A stretch of DNA of 64,000 nt from Acidobacteriota bacterium (GTDB lineage Bacteria; Acidobacteriota; Terriglobia; Bryobacterales; UBA6623). A program made the translations under genes and the position numbers. The stretch lies in assembly GCA_016125275.1 (NCBI GenBank), contig WGMB01000001.1, forward strand, positions 186,001 through 250,000. The letters run 5' to 3'. Position 1 is the stretch's first letter; every line of letters begins with the position of its first letter. Positions 56,459 to 64,000 of this stretch are shown here, piece after piece. The notes under the pieces were generated by a model that was given only the letters and a program-made list of their open reading frames with translations, was not told where the DNA came from and searched no databases.

Positions 56459-59296
56459 ATGCGATTGGGTGTGCGGATTGTTGCATTGTCGGCGCTGCTG
56501 GTGGCGTGGGCGGCGATGGCGGGCGCGCAGACGGCGAGCTTTCGCCAGAACGTGCTGCCGGCGCTGGAGAAGCGTTGCGCGCTGTGCCACCAGGGCGAGC
56601 AGGCGCAGCAAGGGCTGCGGGTGACCAGCGCCGCGGCGCTGCTGGCCGGCGGCAACAGCGGTCCGGCGGTGGTGGCGGGCCGGCCGGAGGAGAGCCTGCT
56701 GCTGGCGAAGGTGAGTGGGGACAAGCCCGCGATGCCGCCCGCCGGCGAGGGCCTGAGCGCAGAGGAGATCGCGGCGCTACGGGCGTGGATCGCCGCCGGG
56801 GCGCCGGACGACGGCTCGGCCGAGGACGAAAAACGGGAGACGGTCTGGTGGTCCTTGCGGCCTTGGCGGGAGGTCGCAGCTCCGGAAACGTCCGGCGACT
56901 GGGGGCGCGGCGAGATCGACGCCTTCGTGCTGGCCAAGCTGCGCGAAGAGGGCTTGGCTCCGTCCGGCGAGGCGGATCGCAGGACGCTGATCCGGCGCGT
57001 GACCTACGACTTGACCGGGCTGCCGCCGACCCCGGAGGCCGTGGAGAGCTTCGTGCAGGACGACGAGCCCGACGCCTACGAGAAGCTGGTGGACCGGCTG
57101 CTCGACGATCCGGCCTACGGCGAGCGCTGGGGCCGGCATTGGCTGGACGTGGTGCGCTTTGGCGAGAGCAACGGCTACGAGCAGAACCACCTGCGGCAGA
57201 CGGCTTGGCCGTACCGCGACTGGGTGATCCGGTCGTTGAACGAGGACAAGCCGTACAACCGCATGATCGTGGAGCAGTTGGCCGGGGACCAGGTGGGCGT
57301 GGGCGATCCTTCGATCGAGGCGGCCACGGGCTTTCTGGTGGCGGGTCCGCACGACACGGTAAAGATCCAGAACCCGGAGGGCGAGGCGCAGAAGCGCGCC
57401 AACCATCTCGACGACATGATCACCGCCACGGCTTCGTCGTTTCTGGGGCTGACGGTGCACTGCGCGCGCTGCCACGACCACAAGTTCGATCCCATCCGGC
57501 AGAAGGACTACTACCGGCTGCAGTCGGCCCTGAACGGCGTGTGGCACGACGAGAGGAATTGGGCCGAGCCCGCCGAGGTGGCCGCCTACGAAGCCGCCGC
57601 GGAGCCGCTGCGAGCGGCTCTGAAGGAGGCCGGAGAGGGGCTGGACGCCCTGCGGGAGAGCGCCGACGCGCGGGCCAAGGCGGCTCGGGACGAGGTGTTC
57701 GGGCGCTACCGGGCGAGCGTGGACCCGACCGAGACCGAGGAGGCCTTCCAGCCGGTGGAGGCCCGCTTCGTGCGGCTGGTGATCGAGCGGCCGACGGCCG
57801 GGCGGACGGTGGCGGACCTCGATGAGCTGGAGGTGTGGAGCGAGGACGGCCGCAACGTCGCGCTGGGCGGCAAGGCGTCCGCCAAGTCCATGCGCATCGA
57901 CGAAGCCAGCCCGGAGACTTACGCGGCGGCTAATTTGATCGACGGCAAGTTCGACAAGCGCTGGGTGTCCGGCGGAGGGATGCCGGAGTGGGTGCAGGTG
58001 GAGCTGCCGCGGGCGGAGACGATCGCGAAGGTCTCGTGGTCGTCGGACCGCCTGATGGGTTTTGGGGGGCGCTTCGGTCGCTCGATCCCGGAGAGGTACC
58101 GCGTGGAGGTTTCCGCCGACGGCGAGAGTTGGAAGGCCGTGGCGAGCTCGGAGGGGCGCTTGCCGTTCTCGGACGAGGACCGCGAGCGACTGCTGCTGTT
58201 TGCGGTGTTCTCGGACGAGGAAAGGAGCCGCTGGGAGGCTTTGGAGGCGAGCAAGGAGTCGGCCCAGAAGGGGCTGAATCGCCTGGAGAAGCCGGCCCGG
58301 GCGTTCTTGGGACGGTTCGAGGAGCCGGCCGAGCCGAGCTTCGTGATGGTGCGGGGCAACCCGATGGACCACGGCGAGCAAGTGGCGCCGCGCAGCCTGA
58401 GTCCGCTGGACGCGATGCTGGAGGGCTTTGAGCTGGCGCCGGACGCGCCCGAGGCGGAGCGCCGGCTGGCGTTGGCGCGCTGGATCGCGGCGGACGAGAA
58501 CGCGCTGACGGCGCGGGTGATCGTGAACCGCGTGTGGATGTATCACTTTGGTCAGCCGCTGGTGCGCACGCCGAGCGACTTCGGCGTGAACGGCGGGGAG
58601 CCGACGCATCCTGAGCTGTTGGAGAGCCTGGCGCGGCGACTGGTGCAGGAGTATGGCTGGCGGCTGAAGCCGCTGCACCGGGAGATCGCGCTCTCGGCGG
58701 CCTACCGGCAGTCGAGCGAATACCGCGAGGAGCCGGCGAAGATCGACCGCAACGCGGAGCTGCTGTGGCGCTTTCCGCCGCGGCGGTTGGAGGCCGAAGA
58801 AGTGCGGGACTCGATGCTGGCGGTGAGCGGCAAGCTCGACCGCACGATGGGCGGGCCGGGCTTTCGGCTGTATCGGTATACGGTGGACAACGTGGCGACG
58901 TATTACCCGATCCGGGAGTTCGGGCCGGAGACGTTCCGGCGGTCGGTGTACCATCAGCACGCCCGCTCGGTGAAGCCGGAGTTGCTGGGCCAGTTCGACT
59001 GCCCGGATACCGCCCTGGCGGCGCCGAAGAGGGTTTCGACGACGACGCCGCTGCAGGCGCTGAGCCTACTGAACAACGAGTTTGCGCTGCAACAGGCGGG
59101 GTTCCTGTCCCAACGGTTGGCCGATGAGGCCGGCGACGACCCGGCGGCGCGGGTGGAGCGGCTGTGGCGGCTGGCCTTCGGGCGGGCGCCGGACGCGGAA
59201 GAGTCCGCCCGGGCGCAGGCGCTGGCCAAGGCCCAGGGCTGGGATGTGTTGACGCGGGCGACGCTGAACGCCAACGAGTTTGTGTATGTCTTTTAA
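56459..59296 (+). CDS. Planctomycete-type cytochrome protein (PSCyt1-DUF1549-F5/8C-DUF1553)
   Basis: A 945-residue exported protein. I start at ATG 56459 rather than ATG 56447, which overlaps the -10 element. Signal peptide 1-23. PSCyt1 (~25-110) has one CALCH haem site. DUF1549/PSCyt2 (~145-370) contains the second haem motif [13 protein letters not shown] discoidin (F5/8C) domain is inserted at ~420-580 ([34 protein letters not shown]). DUF1553/PSD1 (~655-905) contains [13 protein letters not shown]. These proteins pair with DUF1501 partners in polysaccharide-degrading Planctomycetes and Acidobacteriota; the activity is not established. The next gene overlaps by 11 bases. Confidence 0.9.
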   Translation: MRLGVRIVALSALLVAWAAMAGAQTASFRQNVLPALEKRCALCHQGEQAQQGLRVTSAAALLAGGNSGPAVVAGRPEESLLLAKVSGDKPAMPPAGEGLSAEEIAALRAWIAAGAPDDGSAEDEKRETVWWSLRPWREVAAPETSGDWGRGEIDAFVLAKLREEGLAPSGEADRRTLIRRVTYDLTGLPPTPEAVESFVQDDEPDAYEKLVDRLLDDPAYGERWGRHWLDVVRFGESNGYEQNHLRQTAWPYRDWVIRSLNEDKPYNRMIVEQLAGDQVGVGDPSIEAATGFLVAGPHDTVKIQNPEGEAQKRANHLDDMITATASSFLGLTVHCARCHDHKFDPIRQKDYYRLQSALNGVWHDERNWAEPAEVAAYEAAAEPLRAALKEAGEGLDALRESADARAKAARDEVFGRYRASVDPTETEEAFQPVEARFVRLVIERPTAGRTVADLDELEVWSEDGRNVALGGKASAKSMRIDEASPETYAAANLIDGKFDKRWVSGGGMPEWVQVELPRAETIAKVSWSSDRLMGFGGRFGRSIPERYRVEVSADGESWKAVASSEGRLPFSDEDRERLLLFAVFSDEERSRWEALEASKESAQKGLNRLEKPARAFLGRFEEPAEPSFVMVRGNPMDHGEQVAPRSLSPLDAMLEGFELAPDAPEAERRLALARWIAADENALTARVIVNRVWMYHFGQPLVRTPSDFGVNGGEPTHPELLESLARRLVQEYGWRLKPLHREIALSAAYRQSSEYREEPAKIDRNAELLWRFPPRRLEAEEVRDSMLAVSGKLDRTMGGPGFRLYRYTVDNVATYYPIREFGPETFRRSVYHQHARSVKPELLGQFDCPDTALAAPKRVSTTTPLQALSLLNNEFALQQAGFLSQRLADEAGDDPAARVERLWRLAFGRAPDAEESARAQALAKAQGWDVLTRATLNANEFVYVF

Positions 59297-60695
59297 GCCC
59301 CTCACACGCCGCGACTGGTTCGCTGACTTGGCCGGAGGGCTGGGGGGCGTCGCCCTGGCTTCGATGCTGCCCCGCGAGGCGGGCGCGGCGCCGGTGGGGA
59401 CGCATTTTGAGCCCAAGGCCAAGCGCGTATTGCAGATCTTCTGCCCCGGGGCGGCTTCGCACATCGATTTGTGGGACTACAAGCCGGAGTTGCAGAAGCG
59501 TTCCGGCGAGGAGCCGCCGGCGAGCGCGCAGATGGTGACGTTCCAAGGCAAGAACGGGGCGCTGATGGGTTCCCCTTGGGCATTCAAGCCGCGGGGGAGC
59601 TCGGGCAAGCCGATCACGGAGCTGCTGCCGCACTTGGGCGGCTGGGCGGACGAGATCGCGTTCGTGCACTCGATGACGTCGAAGACGAACACGCATGGGC
59701 CGGGCTGCGTGTTCATGAACACGGGCTTCACGCTGGAGGGGTTTCCTTCGGCGGGGGCTTGGGTGAGCTACGCGCTGGGCTCGGCGAATGACAATTTGCC
59801 GACGTACGTGGCGATTCCGGACGTACGGGGAGAGCCGCCGGCCGGGCCGGCCAACTGGGGCGCGGGGTTCCTGCCGGCCGAGCATCAGGCGATCGTGTTC
59901 AACGCGCAGACGCCGATTCGGAACCTGGAGCGGCCGGCGTCGATCAGCGGCGCCGAAGAGGACGCGACGCGAGACTTTCTGGGCTTCTTGAACCAGAAGC
60001 ATGCCGCCGAGCACCCCGGCGACACGGAATTGCAGGCGCGGATCGCGGCCTACGCCTTGGCGGGGCGGATGCAGCTCTCGGCCCCGGAGGCGGCGGACCT
60101 GTCACGGGAGTCCAAGGCGACCCGGGATCTGTACGGGGCCGATGATACGAACCCGCTGAAGGCCGCGTATGCGCGCAACTGCCTGCTGGCGCGGCGGCTG
60201 CTGGAGCGCGGCGTGCGGTTCGTGAACCTGTTCTGCGCCTCGCGGGCCTCGGGCGTGGACGGGTTGCTGAATTGGGACGCCCACAAAACGCTGCAGGCGG
60301 ACTACGAGCGGCACTGCCCGGTGCTGGATCAGCCGACGGCCGCGCTGCTGCAGGATTTGAAGACGCTGGGGCTGCTGGAGGACACGCTGGTGGTGTGGGC
60401 GACCGAGTTTGGCCGCATGCCGACGCACCAGCAGGGCACGGTCGGGCGGGACCACAACCCGAACGCCTTCACGGTCTGGTTCGCCGGAGCCGGCGTGAAG
60501 GGCGGCGTGAGCTACGGCGCGACGGACGAGTTCGGCGGCAAGTCGGTGGAGAATGTGGCGACGCCGTATGATTTCCACGCCACGATGCTGCACCTGCTGG
60601 GCATCGACCACGAACGGCTGACGTGGTACCACAACGGGATCAACCGGCGGCTGACGGACGTGCACGGCCACGTGATCCGCGAGATCTTGAGCTAG
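59286..60695 (+). CDS. Tat-exported DUF1501 protein
   Basis: A 469-residue protein; ATG 59286 chosen over a TTG at 59280. A twin-arginine signal ([14 protein letters not shown]) leads a sulfatase/alkaline-phosphatase-like fold typical of DUF1501: [46 protein letters not shown] and [13 protein letters not shown]. It partners the preceding DUF1549/DUF1553 protein, with which it overlaps. The family is common next to these genes and may hydrolyse a phosphate or sulfate ester; the substrate is unknown. Confidence 0.92.
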   Translation: MSFKPLTRRDWFADLAGGLGGVALASMLPREAGAAPVGTHFEPKAKRVLQIFCPGAASHIDLWDYKPELQKRSGEEPPASAQMVTFQGKNGALMGSPWAFKPRGSSGKPITELLPHLGGWADEIAFVHSMTSKTNTHGPGCVFMNTGFTLEGFPSAGAWVSYALGSANDNLPTYVAIPDVRGEPPAGPANWGAGFLPAEHQAIVFNAQTPIRNLERPASISGAEEDATRDFLGFLNQKHAAEHPGDTELQARIAAYALAGRMQLSAPEAADLSRESKATRDLYGADDTNPLKAAYARNCLLARRLLERGVRFVNLFCASRASGVDGLLNWDAHKTLQADYERHCPVLDQPTAALLQDLKTLGLLEDTLVVWATEFGRMPTHQQGTVGRDHNPNAFTVWFAGAGVKGGVSYGATDEFGGKSVENVATPYDFHATMLHLLGIDHERLTWYHNGINRRLTDVHGHVIREILS

Positions 60696-60751
60696 CCGGC
60701 GACGCGCGGCGAAAGGCTTGTTTGCAGGGCTCCAGCGCGTGCGAAAAGGGC

Positions 60752-60780
60752 TTGACAGGGTGAAAATCGAGGCGTAGTAT
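60752..60780 (+). promoter_or_regulatory. Near-consensus sigma-70 promoter
   Basis: A perfect -35 TTGACA (60752-60757) and -10 TAGTAT (60775-60780) with an ideal 17-base spacer. It is the strongest promoter I see in the window, yet no protein gene follows closely. Transcription would start near 60787. Confidence 0.8.
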
Positions 60781-60786
60781 CCTAAT

Positions 60787-60980
60787 CAGATGACATCAAT
60801 TCCGTGGCTTTCGGGTGTCGTTCATTTGTAGGAAAAGCCACCGCAAAGGAGGCCGTGATCGAACCACCGAAGCAGACATGGGCGGCTGATGGTACGGCGC
60901 GTGGCAGCGTGACAGGCTTGCCGGCGAGGGGATAACAGGAGGCTCTGCCTCAGGGGACTTGTAAGTCCCGTTGATCCTCG
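60787..60980 (+). ncRNA. Candidate structured non-coding RNA or leader, unidentified
   Basis: About 190 bases downstream of the strong promoter hold three hairpins: GTGGCTTT/AAAGCCAC (60804-60811, 60834-60841), GAGGC/GCCTC (60939-60943, 60947-60951) and GGGACT/AGTCCC (60954-60959, 60964-60969). The only small reading frame, ATG 60790, is about 13 codons long and lacks a ribosome site. The length is like 6S RNA, but I cannot match it to 6S, SRP RNA, RNase P or any riboswitch core. It could also be the start of a long btu leader. No clear terminator at the 3' end. Confidence 0.35.
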
Positions 60981-61105
60981 AAGCGCGCGAAAAACCACTG
61001 CCGCCCTCTCTCTGTTTTGGGTTTCTGCGTTCGATTAGCACGAGCCTTTCTCTTCGTCGGATTTCTATAAATAATCCTGTTGGACCGTTGGCTTGGGGCG
61101 GCTCC
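60981..61105 (+). other. Gap between candidate RNA and the btu promoter
   Basis: Pyrimidine-rich and relatively AT-rich stretch. I see no gene or clear signal in it. Confidence 0.4.
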
Positions 61106-61135
61106 TTGACCGTTTCCGGACGGAGCTGCTATCGT
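61106..61135 (+). promoter_or_regulatory. Candidate promoter of the cobalamin riboswitch-btu transcript
   Basis: TTGACC (61106-61111) and TATCGT (61130-61135) are 18 bases apart, just upstream of the riboswitch. Confidence 0.45.
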
Positions 61136-61141
61136 CGCCTC

Positions 61142-61370
61142 AGCGGTCGGGCTTTGCGGCCCGCGCCGTCGCGCTACGGGCGCCCCGCGAGGAAGAACGG
61201 GGCGACAAGGGAAACGGGTGAGAATCCCGTGCGGACCCGCCACTGTATGGAGAGTCGCCTGAGGCGACTGTCCGAGCCAGGAGACCGGCCCGTTGCGCTG
61301 ATGCCGTGCGTTGCTTCGAGGAGTGAGCGAGGCCGGCGACCGCTCGGGCAGCGCCGTTCCCTCCTGGACG
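61142..61370 (+). ncRNA. Cobalamin (adenosyl-B12) riboswitch
   Basis: The conserved B12-box core is clear: GGGAAACGGGTGAGAATCCC (61209-61228), GCCACTGTATG (~61238-61248) and GAGCCAGGAGACCGGCC (~61274-61290). Outer boundaries are approximate. It ends shortly before btuF and would repress the transporter genes when cobalamin is plentiful. Downstream pairing (kissing loop/expression platform) lies about 61300-61370. Confidence 0.92.
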
Positions 61371-61409
61371 CGCCCTCCTTGGCGGCCGCTCCGGTGCCTT
61401 TGCGGAGAG

Positions 61410-62288
61410 ATGGCCGCCCGAATTCTGAGTCTGGTATTGGTCTGGGCGCTGACGGCGTTTGCCGCGCAGCCGCCGCAGCGCATCATTTCGGCCGCGCCTT
61501 CGGTGACGGAGATGCTCTATGCGCTGGGTCTGGGCGACCGCGTGGTCGGGGTGACGACGTTTTGCCACAACCCGCCCGAAGCGCGTGAGAAGCCGAAGAT
61601 CGGCGACTATCTGCGGCCGAACGTGGAGATGATCGTGGCGATGCGGCCGGACCTGGTGGTGGCGCTGGCCGAGCACGGCGAGCTGATTCCGCAGCTCGAG
61701 AGGCTGGGGCTAAAGGTGTTGCCGCTGCGCCACAACAACCTGGAAGGCGTCTACCGCTCGCTGGAAGAGCTGGCGGAGGCGACGGGAGTACCCGAGCGCG
61801 GGACGGCGCTGGTGACGAAGATCCGGGCGGACTTGGAAGCCGTGCGGGCCCGGGCCCGGGGGCTGGAGCGCCGCAAGACGATCTTCATCGTCGGGCGGAC
61901 GCCGGGCGCGATCCAGGACCTGATGGCGGTGGGACAGGGGCCTTTCCTCAACGAGCTGATCGAAGCGGCCGGCGGCGTGAACCTCTTCGCCGAAGCGGGG
62001 CAGTTCTACCCGCGCATTCCGCGGGAGGAGATTCTGGCCGGGCGGCCGGACGTGATTCTGGACATGGGCGACATGGCCGTGACCGACGCGGTGACGGAGG
62101 AGCACAAGCGGGCAGTGGCGGCGCTGTGGAAGCGAGAGTTTCCGGACCTGCCGGCGACGCGGGCGGGGCGCGCCTATGCGGTGGCCGACGACCGCTTCGT
62201 GGTGCCGGGGCCGCGCGTGGCCGAGGCGGCCGCGCTGCTGTTTCGCCTGATCCATCCCGAGGCGGCGGGGACAGAGGCCGGGCGTTGA
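61410..62288 (+). CDS. btuF: Cobalamin ABC transporter substrate-binding protein BtuF
   Basis: A 292-residue periplasmic binding protein; ATG 61410 follows GGAGAG and starts a signal peptide (MAARILSLVLVWALTAFAA). Family features: RIISAAPSVTEMLYALGLGDRVVGVT at the front, LRPNVEMIVAMRPDLVVA and LIEAAGGVNLFAEA. The riboswitch upstream and ATPase/permease downstream identify the substrate as a corrinoid. The stop overlaps the start of btuD. Confidence 0.9.
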   Translation: MAARILSLVLVWALTAFAAQPPQRIISAAPSVTEMLYALGLGDRVVGVTTFCHNPPEAREKPKIGDYLRPNVEMIVAMRPDLVVALAEHGELIPQLERLGLKVLPLRHNNLEGVYRSLEELAEATGVPERGTALVTKIRADLEAVRARARGLERRKTIFIVGRTPGAIQDLMAVGQGPFLNELIEAAGGVNLFAEAGQFYPRIPREEILAGRPDVILDMGDMAVTDAVTEEHKRAVAALWKREFPDLPATRAGRAYAVADDRFVVPGPRVAEAAALLFRLIHPEAAGTEAGR

Positions 62289-63052
62289 AGCCGCTGTATA
62301 CGCTGCACGGGCTGAGCTACCGCTACGGCGGACGCCGCGCCGTGGACCATGTGGACTTGAGCTTCGAGGCCGGCCGGATGACCAGCGTGGTGGGTCCGAA
62401 CGGGGCCGGCAAGTCCACGCTGATGGGCGTGATGGCCGGCGTGCTCGAAGGCTACGAGGGCGGCTGCCGCTTCGAGGGCCGCGAGATCGCCGCTTGGAAC
62501 CGGCGGGAGTTGGCCGCGCGGGTGGCGTTCATTCCTCAGACCCTGCGGTTGGAGTTTCCCTTCACCGCCGAGCAGGTGGTCTTCATGGGGCGGACGCCGC
62601 ATGGCAGGGGGCTGTTCGAGACGGAGGCAGACCGGGCGGCGGTGGAGCGGGCGCTGGCGCTGACGGACTCGCAACAGTTCATCGGCAGAGCGTTTGGGGA
62701 GCTCAGCGGCGGCGAAAAGCAGCGCGTGGTGCTGGCTTCGGCGCTGGCGCAGGAGCCGGAAGCGCTGCTGCTGGACGAGCCGACGACCTTTCTGGACTTG
62801 AAGCACCAACTCGACCTCTACGGCCTGCTGCGGAAGCTGGCGGGCGAGGGCGTGGCCGTGGTGGCGGTGACGCACGACCTGAACCTGGCGGCGGCGTACT
62901 CGGACCGGCTGGTGGCGATGGCTTGCGGCCAGGTGGTGGCCGACGGGGCCCCGAGCGAGGTGCTGCGCGCGGACGTGGTGGAGAAGTACTTTGGCGCGCG
63001 GGTGCAGGTGATCGAGACCGCCGCCGGGCGGCCCTGGGCGGTCTACGGGTAG
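62285..63052 (+). CDS. btuD: Cobalamin ABC transporter ATP-binding protein BtuD
   Basis: A 255-residue ABC ATPase. I use TTG 62285, which overlaps the btuF stop and gives a normal N-terminus; longer in-frame starts run into btuF. Walker A GPNGAGKST (~38-46), Q-loop FIPQTL, signature ELSGGEKQR, Walker B ALLLDEPT and the switch His in VTHDLN. Powers corrinoid or iron-complex-type import with BtuC. Confidence 0.92.
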   Translation: MKPLYTLHGLSYRYGGRRAVDHVDLSFEAGRMTSVVGPNGAGKSTLMGVMAGVLEGYEGGCRFEGREIAAWNRRELAARVAFIPQTLRLEFPFTAEQVVFMGRTPHGRGLFETEADRAAVERALALTDSQQFIGRAFGELSGGEKQRVVLASALAQEPEALLLDEPTTFLDLKHQLDLYGLLRKLAGEGVAVVAVTHDLNLAAAYSDRLVAMACGQVVADGAPSEVLRADVVEKYFGARVQVIETAAGRPWAVYG

Positions 63053-63053
63053 G

Positions 63054-64000
63054 ATGCTGACGCCGGAGAAGTTTGGCCGGGCCCTGGCGGCGGCGGTCGG
63101 CCTGCTGCTGGCCGCGGTGGCGCTGGCGCCGCTGATCGGCTCGTCGCCGATCTCGCTGGAGAGGGCTTTTCAGGGCGAATCGCCCGATGCGGAGATCCTG
63201 TTCGACATCCGCTTGACGCGGACGCTGCTGGCGGCGGCGGCGGGCGGGGCGCTGGCGCTGGCGGGCGTGATCTTTCAGGCCCTGCTGCGCGACGCGCTGG
63301 CGACGCCGTTCACGCTGGGGGTTTCGAATGGGGCCGCCCTGGGAGCAGTGGTGGCGATCTGCTTCGGCTGGGGGACGGTGGGAGAGCTTTCGGCGCTGGG
63401 GCTGGCGGCGATGGTCGGCGCCTTGGCGGTGATGGGCGCGGTGCTGAAGATTGCCAGCGAAGGCCGCCGGATGAGCTCGTTCACGCTGCTGCTGACGGGC
63501 GTGACGATCAACAGCATCTGCATGGCGGCGATCCTGTTCCTGCACTCGTCGGCGGGATTCATCCAGTCGTTCGCGATCGTGCGCTGGCTGATGGGCGGCA
63601 TCGACTCGCCGCGTCCGGCGACGTTGGCGGCGGTGGGCGCGGGGGTGCTGGTCGCGCTGGGGCTGACGATGGCGAAGGCCAAGGACCTGAATCTGCTGGC
63701 GGTGGGCGAGGATTGGGCCCTGACGCGCGGGACGGACGTGCGGGCGCTGATGCGCTTCTGCTTCGTGCTGGGGTCGTTTCTGACGGCGGTGATCACGGCC
63801 ATGACGGGGCCGATCGGCTTTATCGGCCTGATTACGCCGCACGCGCTGCGGATGGTGGTGGGGGCGGATCACCGGCTGCTGGTTCCGGCGTCGTTCTGCG
63901 TGGGCGGAGCGTTTCTGGTGGTGTGCGACACGGCGGCGCGGACGATGATGGCGCCGGCGGAGATTCCGGTGGGGGTGATCACGTCGATGCTGGGCGGGCC
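63054..64000 (+). CDS. btuC: Cobalamin ABC transporter permease BtuC (3' end beyond window)
   Basis: A FecCD-family permease from ATG 63054, one base after the btuD stop; about 315 residues are visible and the frame is still open at the window end. Features: RLTRTLLAAAAGGALALAG, DALATPFTLGVSNGAALGA, WLMGGID and the late GPIGFIGLITPHALR, in the usual order for BtuC/FhuB-type permeases of ~330 residues. Only the last few residues appear to be missing. Confidence 0.9.
   Translation, partial: MLTPEKFGRALAAAVGLLLAAVALAPLIGSSPISLERAFQGESPDAEILFDIRLTRTLLAAAAGGALALAGVIFQALLRDALATPFTLGVSNGAALGAVVAICFGWGTVGELSALGLAAMVGALAVMGAVLKIASEGRRMSSFTLLLTGVTINSICMAAILFLHSSAGFIQSFAIVRWLMGGIDSPRPATLAAVGAGVLVALGLTMAKAKDLNLLAVGEDWALTRGTDVRALMRFCFVLGSFLTAVITAMTGPIGFIGLITPHALRMVVGADHRLLVPASFCVGGAFLVVCDTAARTMMAPAEIPVGVITSMLGG

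Noticed and set aside
60850-60880. GATCGAACC resembling a tRNA T-arm on the - strand
   Set aside because: The flanking stem does not pair and no anticodon arm or acceptor stem is found.
60930-60942. GGGGATAACAGG string resembling a 23S rRNA segment
   Set aside because: Only about ten bases match and the flanks do not; no rRNA gene is present.
1-64000. Mobile elements, prophage or CRISPR arrays
   Set aside because: No transposase, integrase, recombinase, phage structural gene, direct-repeat array or composition break was found.

Overview
This 64 kb window is very GC-rich, densely packed chromosomal DNA from what looks like an Acidobacteriota member of the Bryobacterales/Solibacter type. The evidence is a large secreted protein ending in the Solibacter-type C-terminal domain (TIGR03437), paired 'Planctomycete cytochrome' DUF1549/DUF1553 and DUF1501 genes, a PQQ dehydrogenase next to a dihaem cytochrome, a PEP-CTERM protein and many exported proteins. 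I see no insertion sequences, phage genes, CRISPR arrays, tRNA or rRNA genes. This placement is inference from gene content, not from a marker gene.

Region 1 (1-10.8 kb, + strand) is a tight seven-gene operon: a helical CxxC protein, a zinc-ribbon protein, an SPFH/band-7 protein, NurA, HerA, SbcD (Mre11) and SbcC (Rad50). It combines the end-resection set usually grouped in archaea (HerA-NurA-Mre11-Rad50) with SPFH and zinc-ribbon partners that share a short helical module. This is the best candidate for an undescribed system. An exported beta-propeller-like protein and a textbook terminator close the region.

Region 2 (12.1-26.3 kb, + strand) is a synthase-dependent exopolysaccharide locus. 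A KaiC-like/receiver/GGDEF-like protein with degenerate active sites leads it. A TPR-plus-barrel export protein, a membrane GT2 synthase, a small membrane protein, a membrane-anchored deacetylase-like protein lacking its metal ligands, three exported accessory proteins and a secreted two-CBM2 protein with a remotely GH6-like catalytic region follow. A PEP-CTERM protein lies just downstream on the other strand.

Region 3 (27.3-38.5 kb, - strand) is one translationally coupled energy operon: rnfB, a giant 1650-residue pyruvate:ferredoxin-type oxidoreductase, rnfC-D-G-E-A, a small Cys-rich membrane protein and a ferredoxin-NADP-reductase-like protein. Together they could oxidise pyruvate, reduce ferredoxin and couple ferredoxin oxidation to ion pumping, NADH or NADPH formation.

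Region 4 (38.6-60.7 kb) is a mixed set: a small ABM-type protein, a lipoprotein amidase, a Tat-exported SelA-like PLP protein, a cysteine synthase with a JAMM peptidase, two mutarotase-like proteins, the TIGR03437 protein, cytochrome plus PQQ dehydrogenase, an O-antigen-ligase-like protein, an FkbM methyltransferase, an Asp-box exported protein, and the DUF1549/DUF1553 plus DUF1501 pair. Several genes have a -10-like hexamer only 6-15 bases before the start codon, suggesting short or absent 5' leaders.

Region 5 (60.7-64 kb) has a near-consensus promoter in front of a structured stretch with no good gene, then a clear cobalamin riboswitch preceding btuF, btuD and a btuC cut by the window end.
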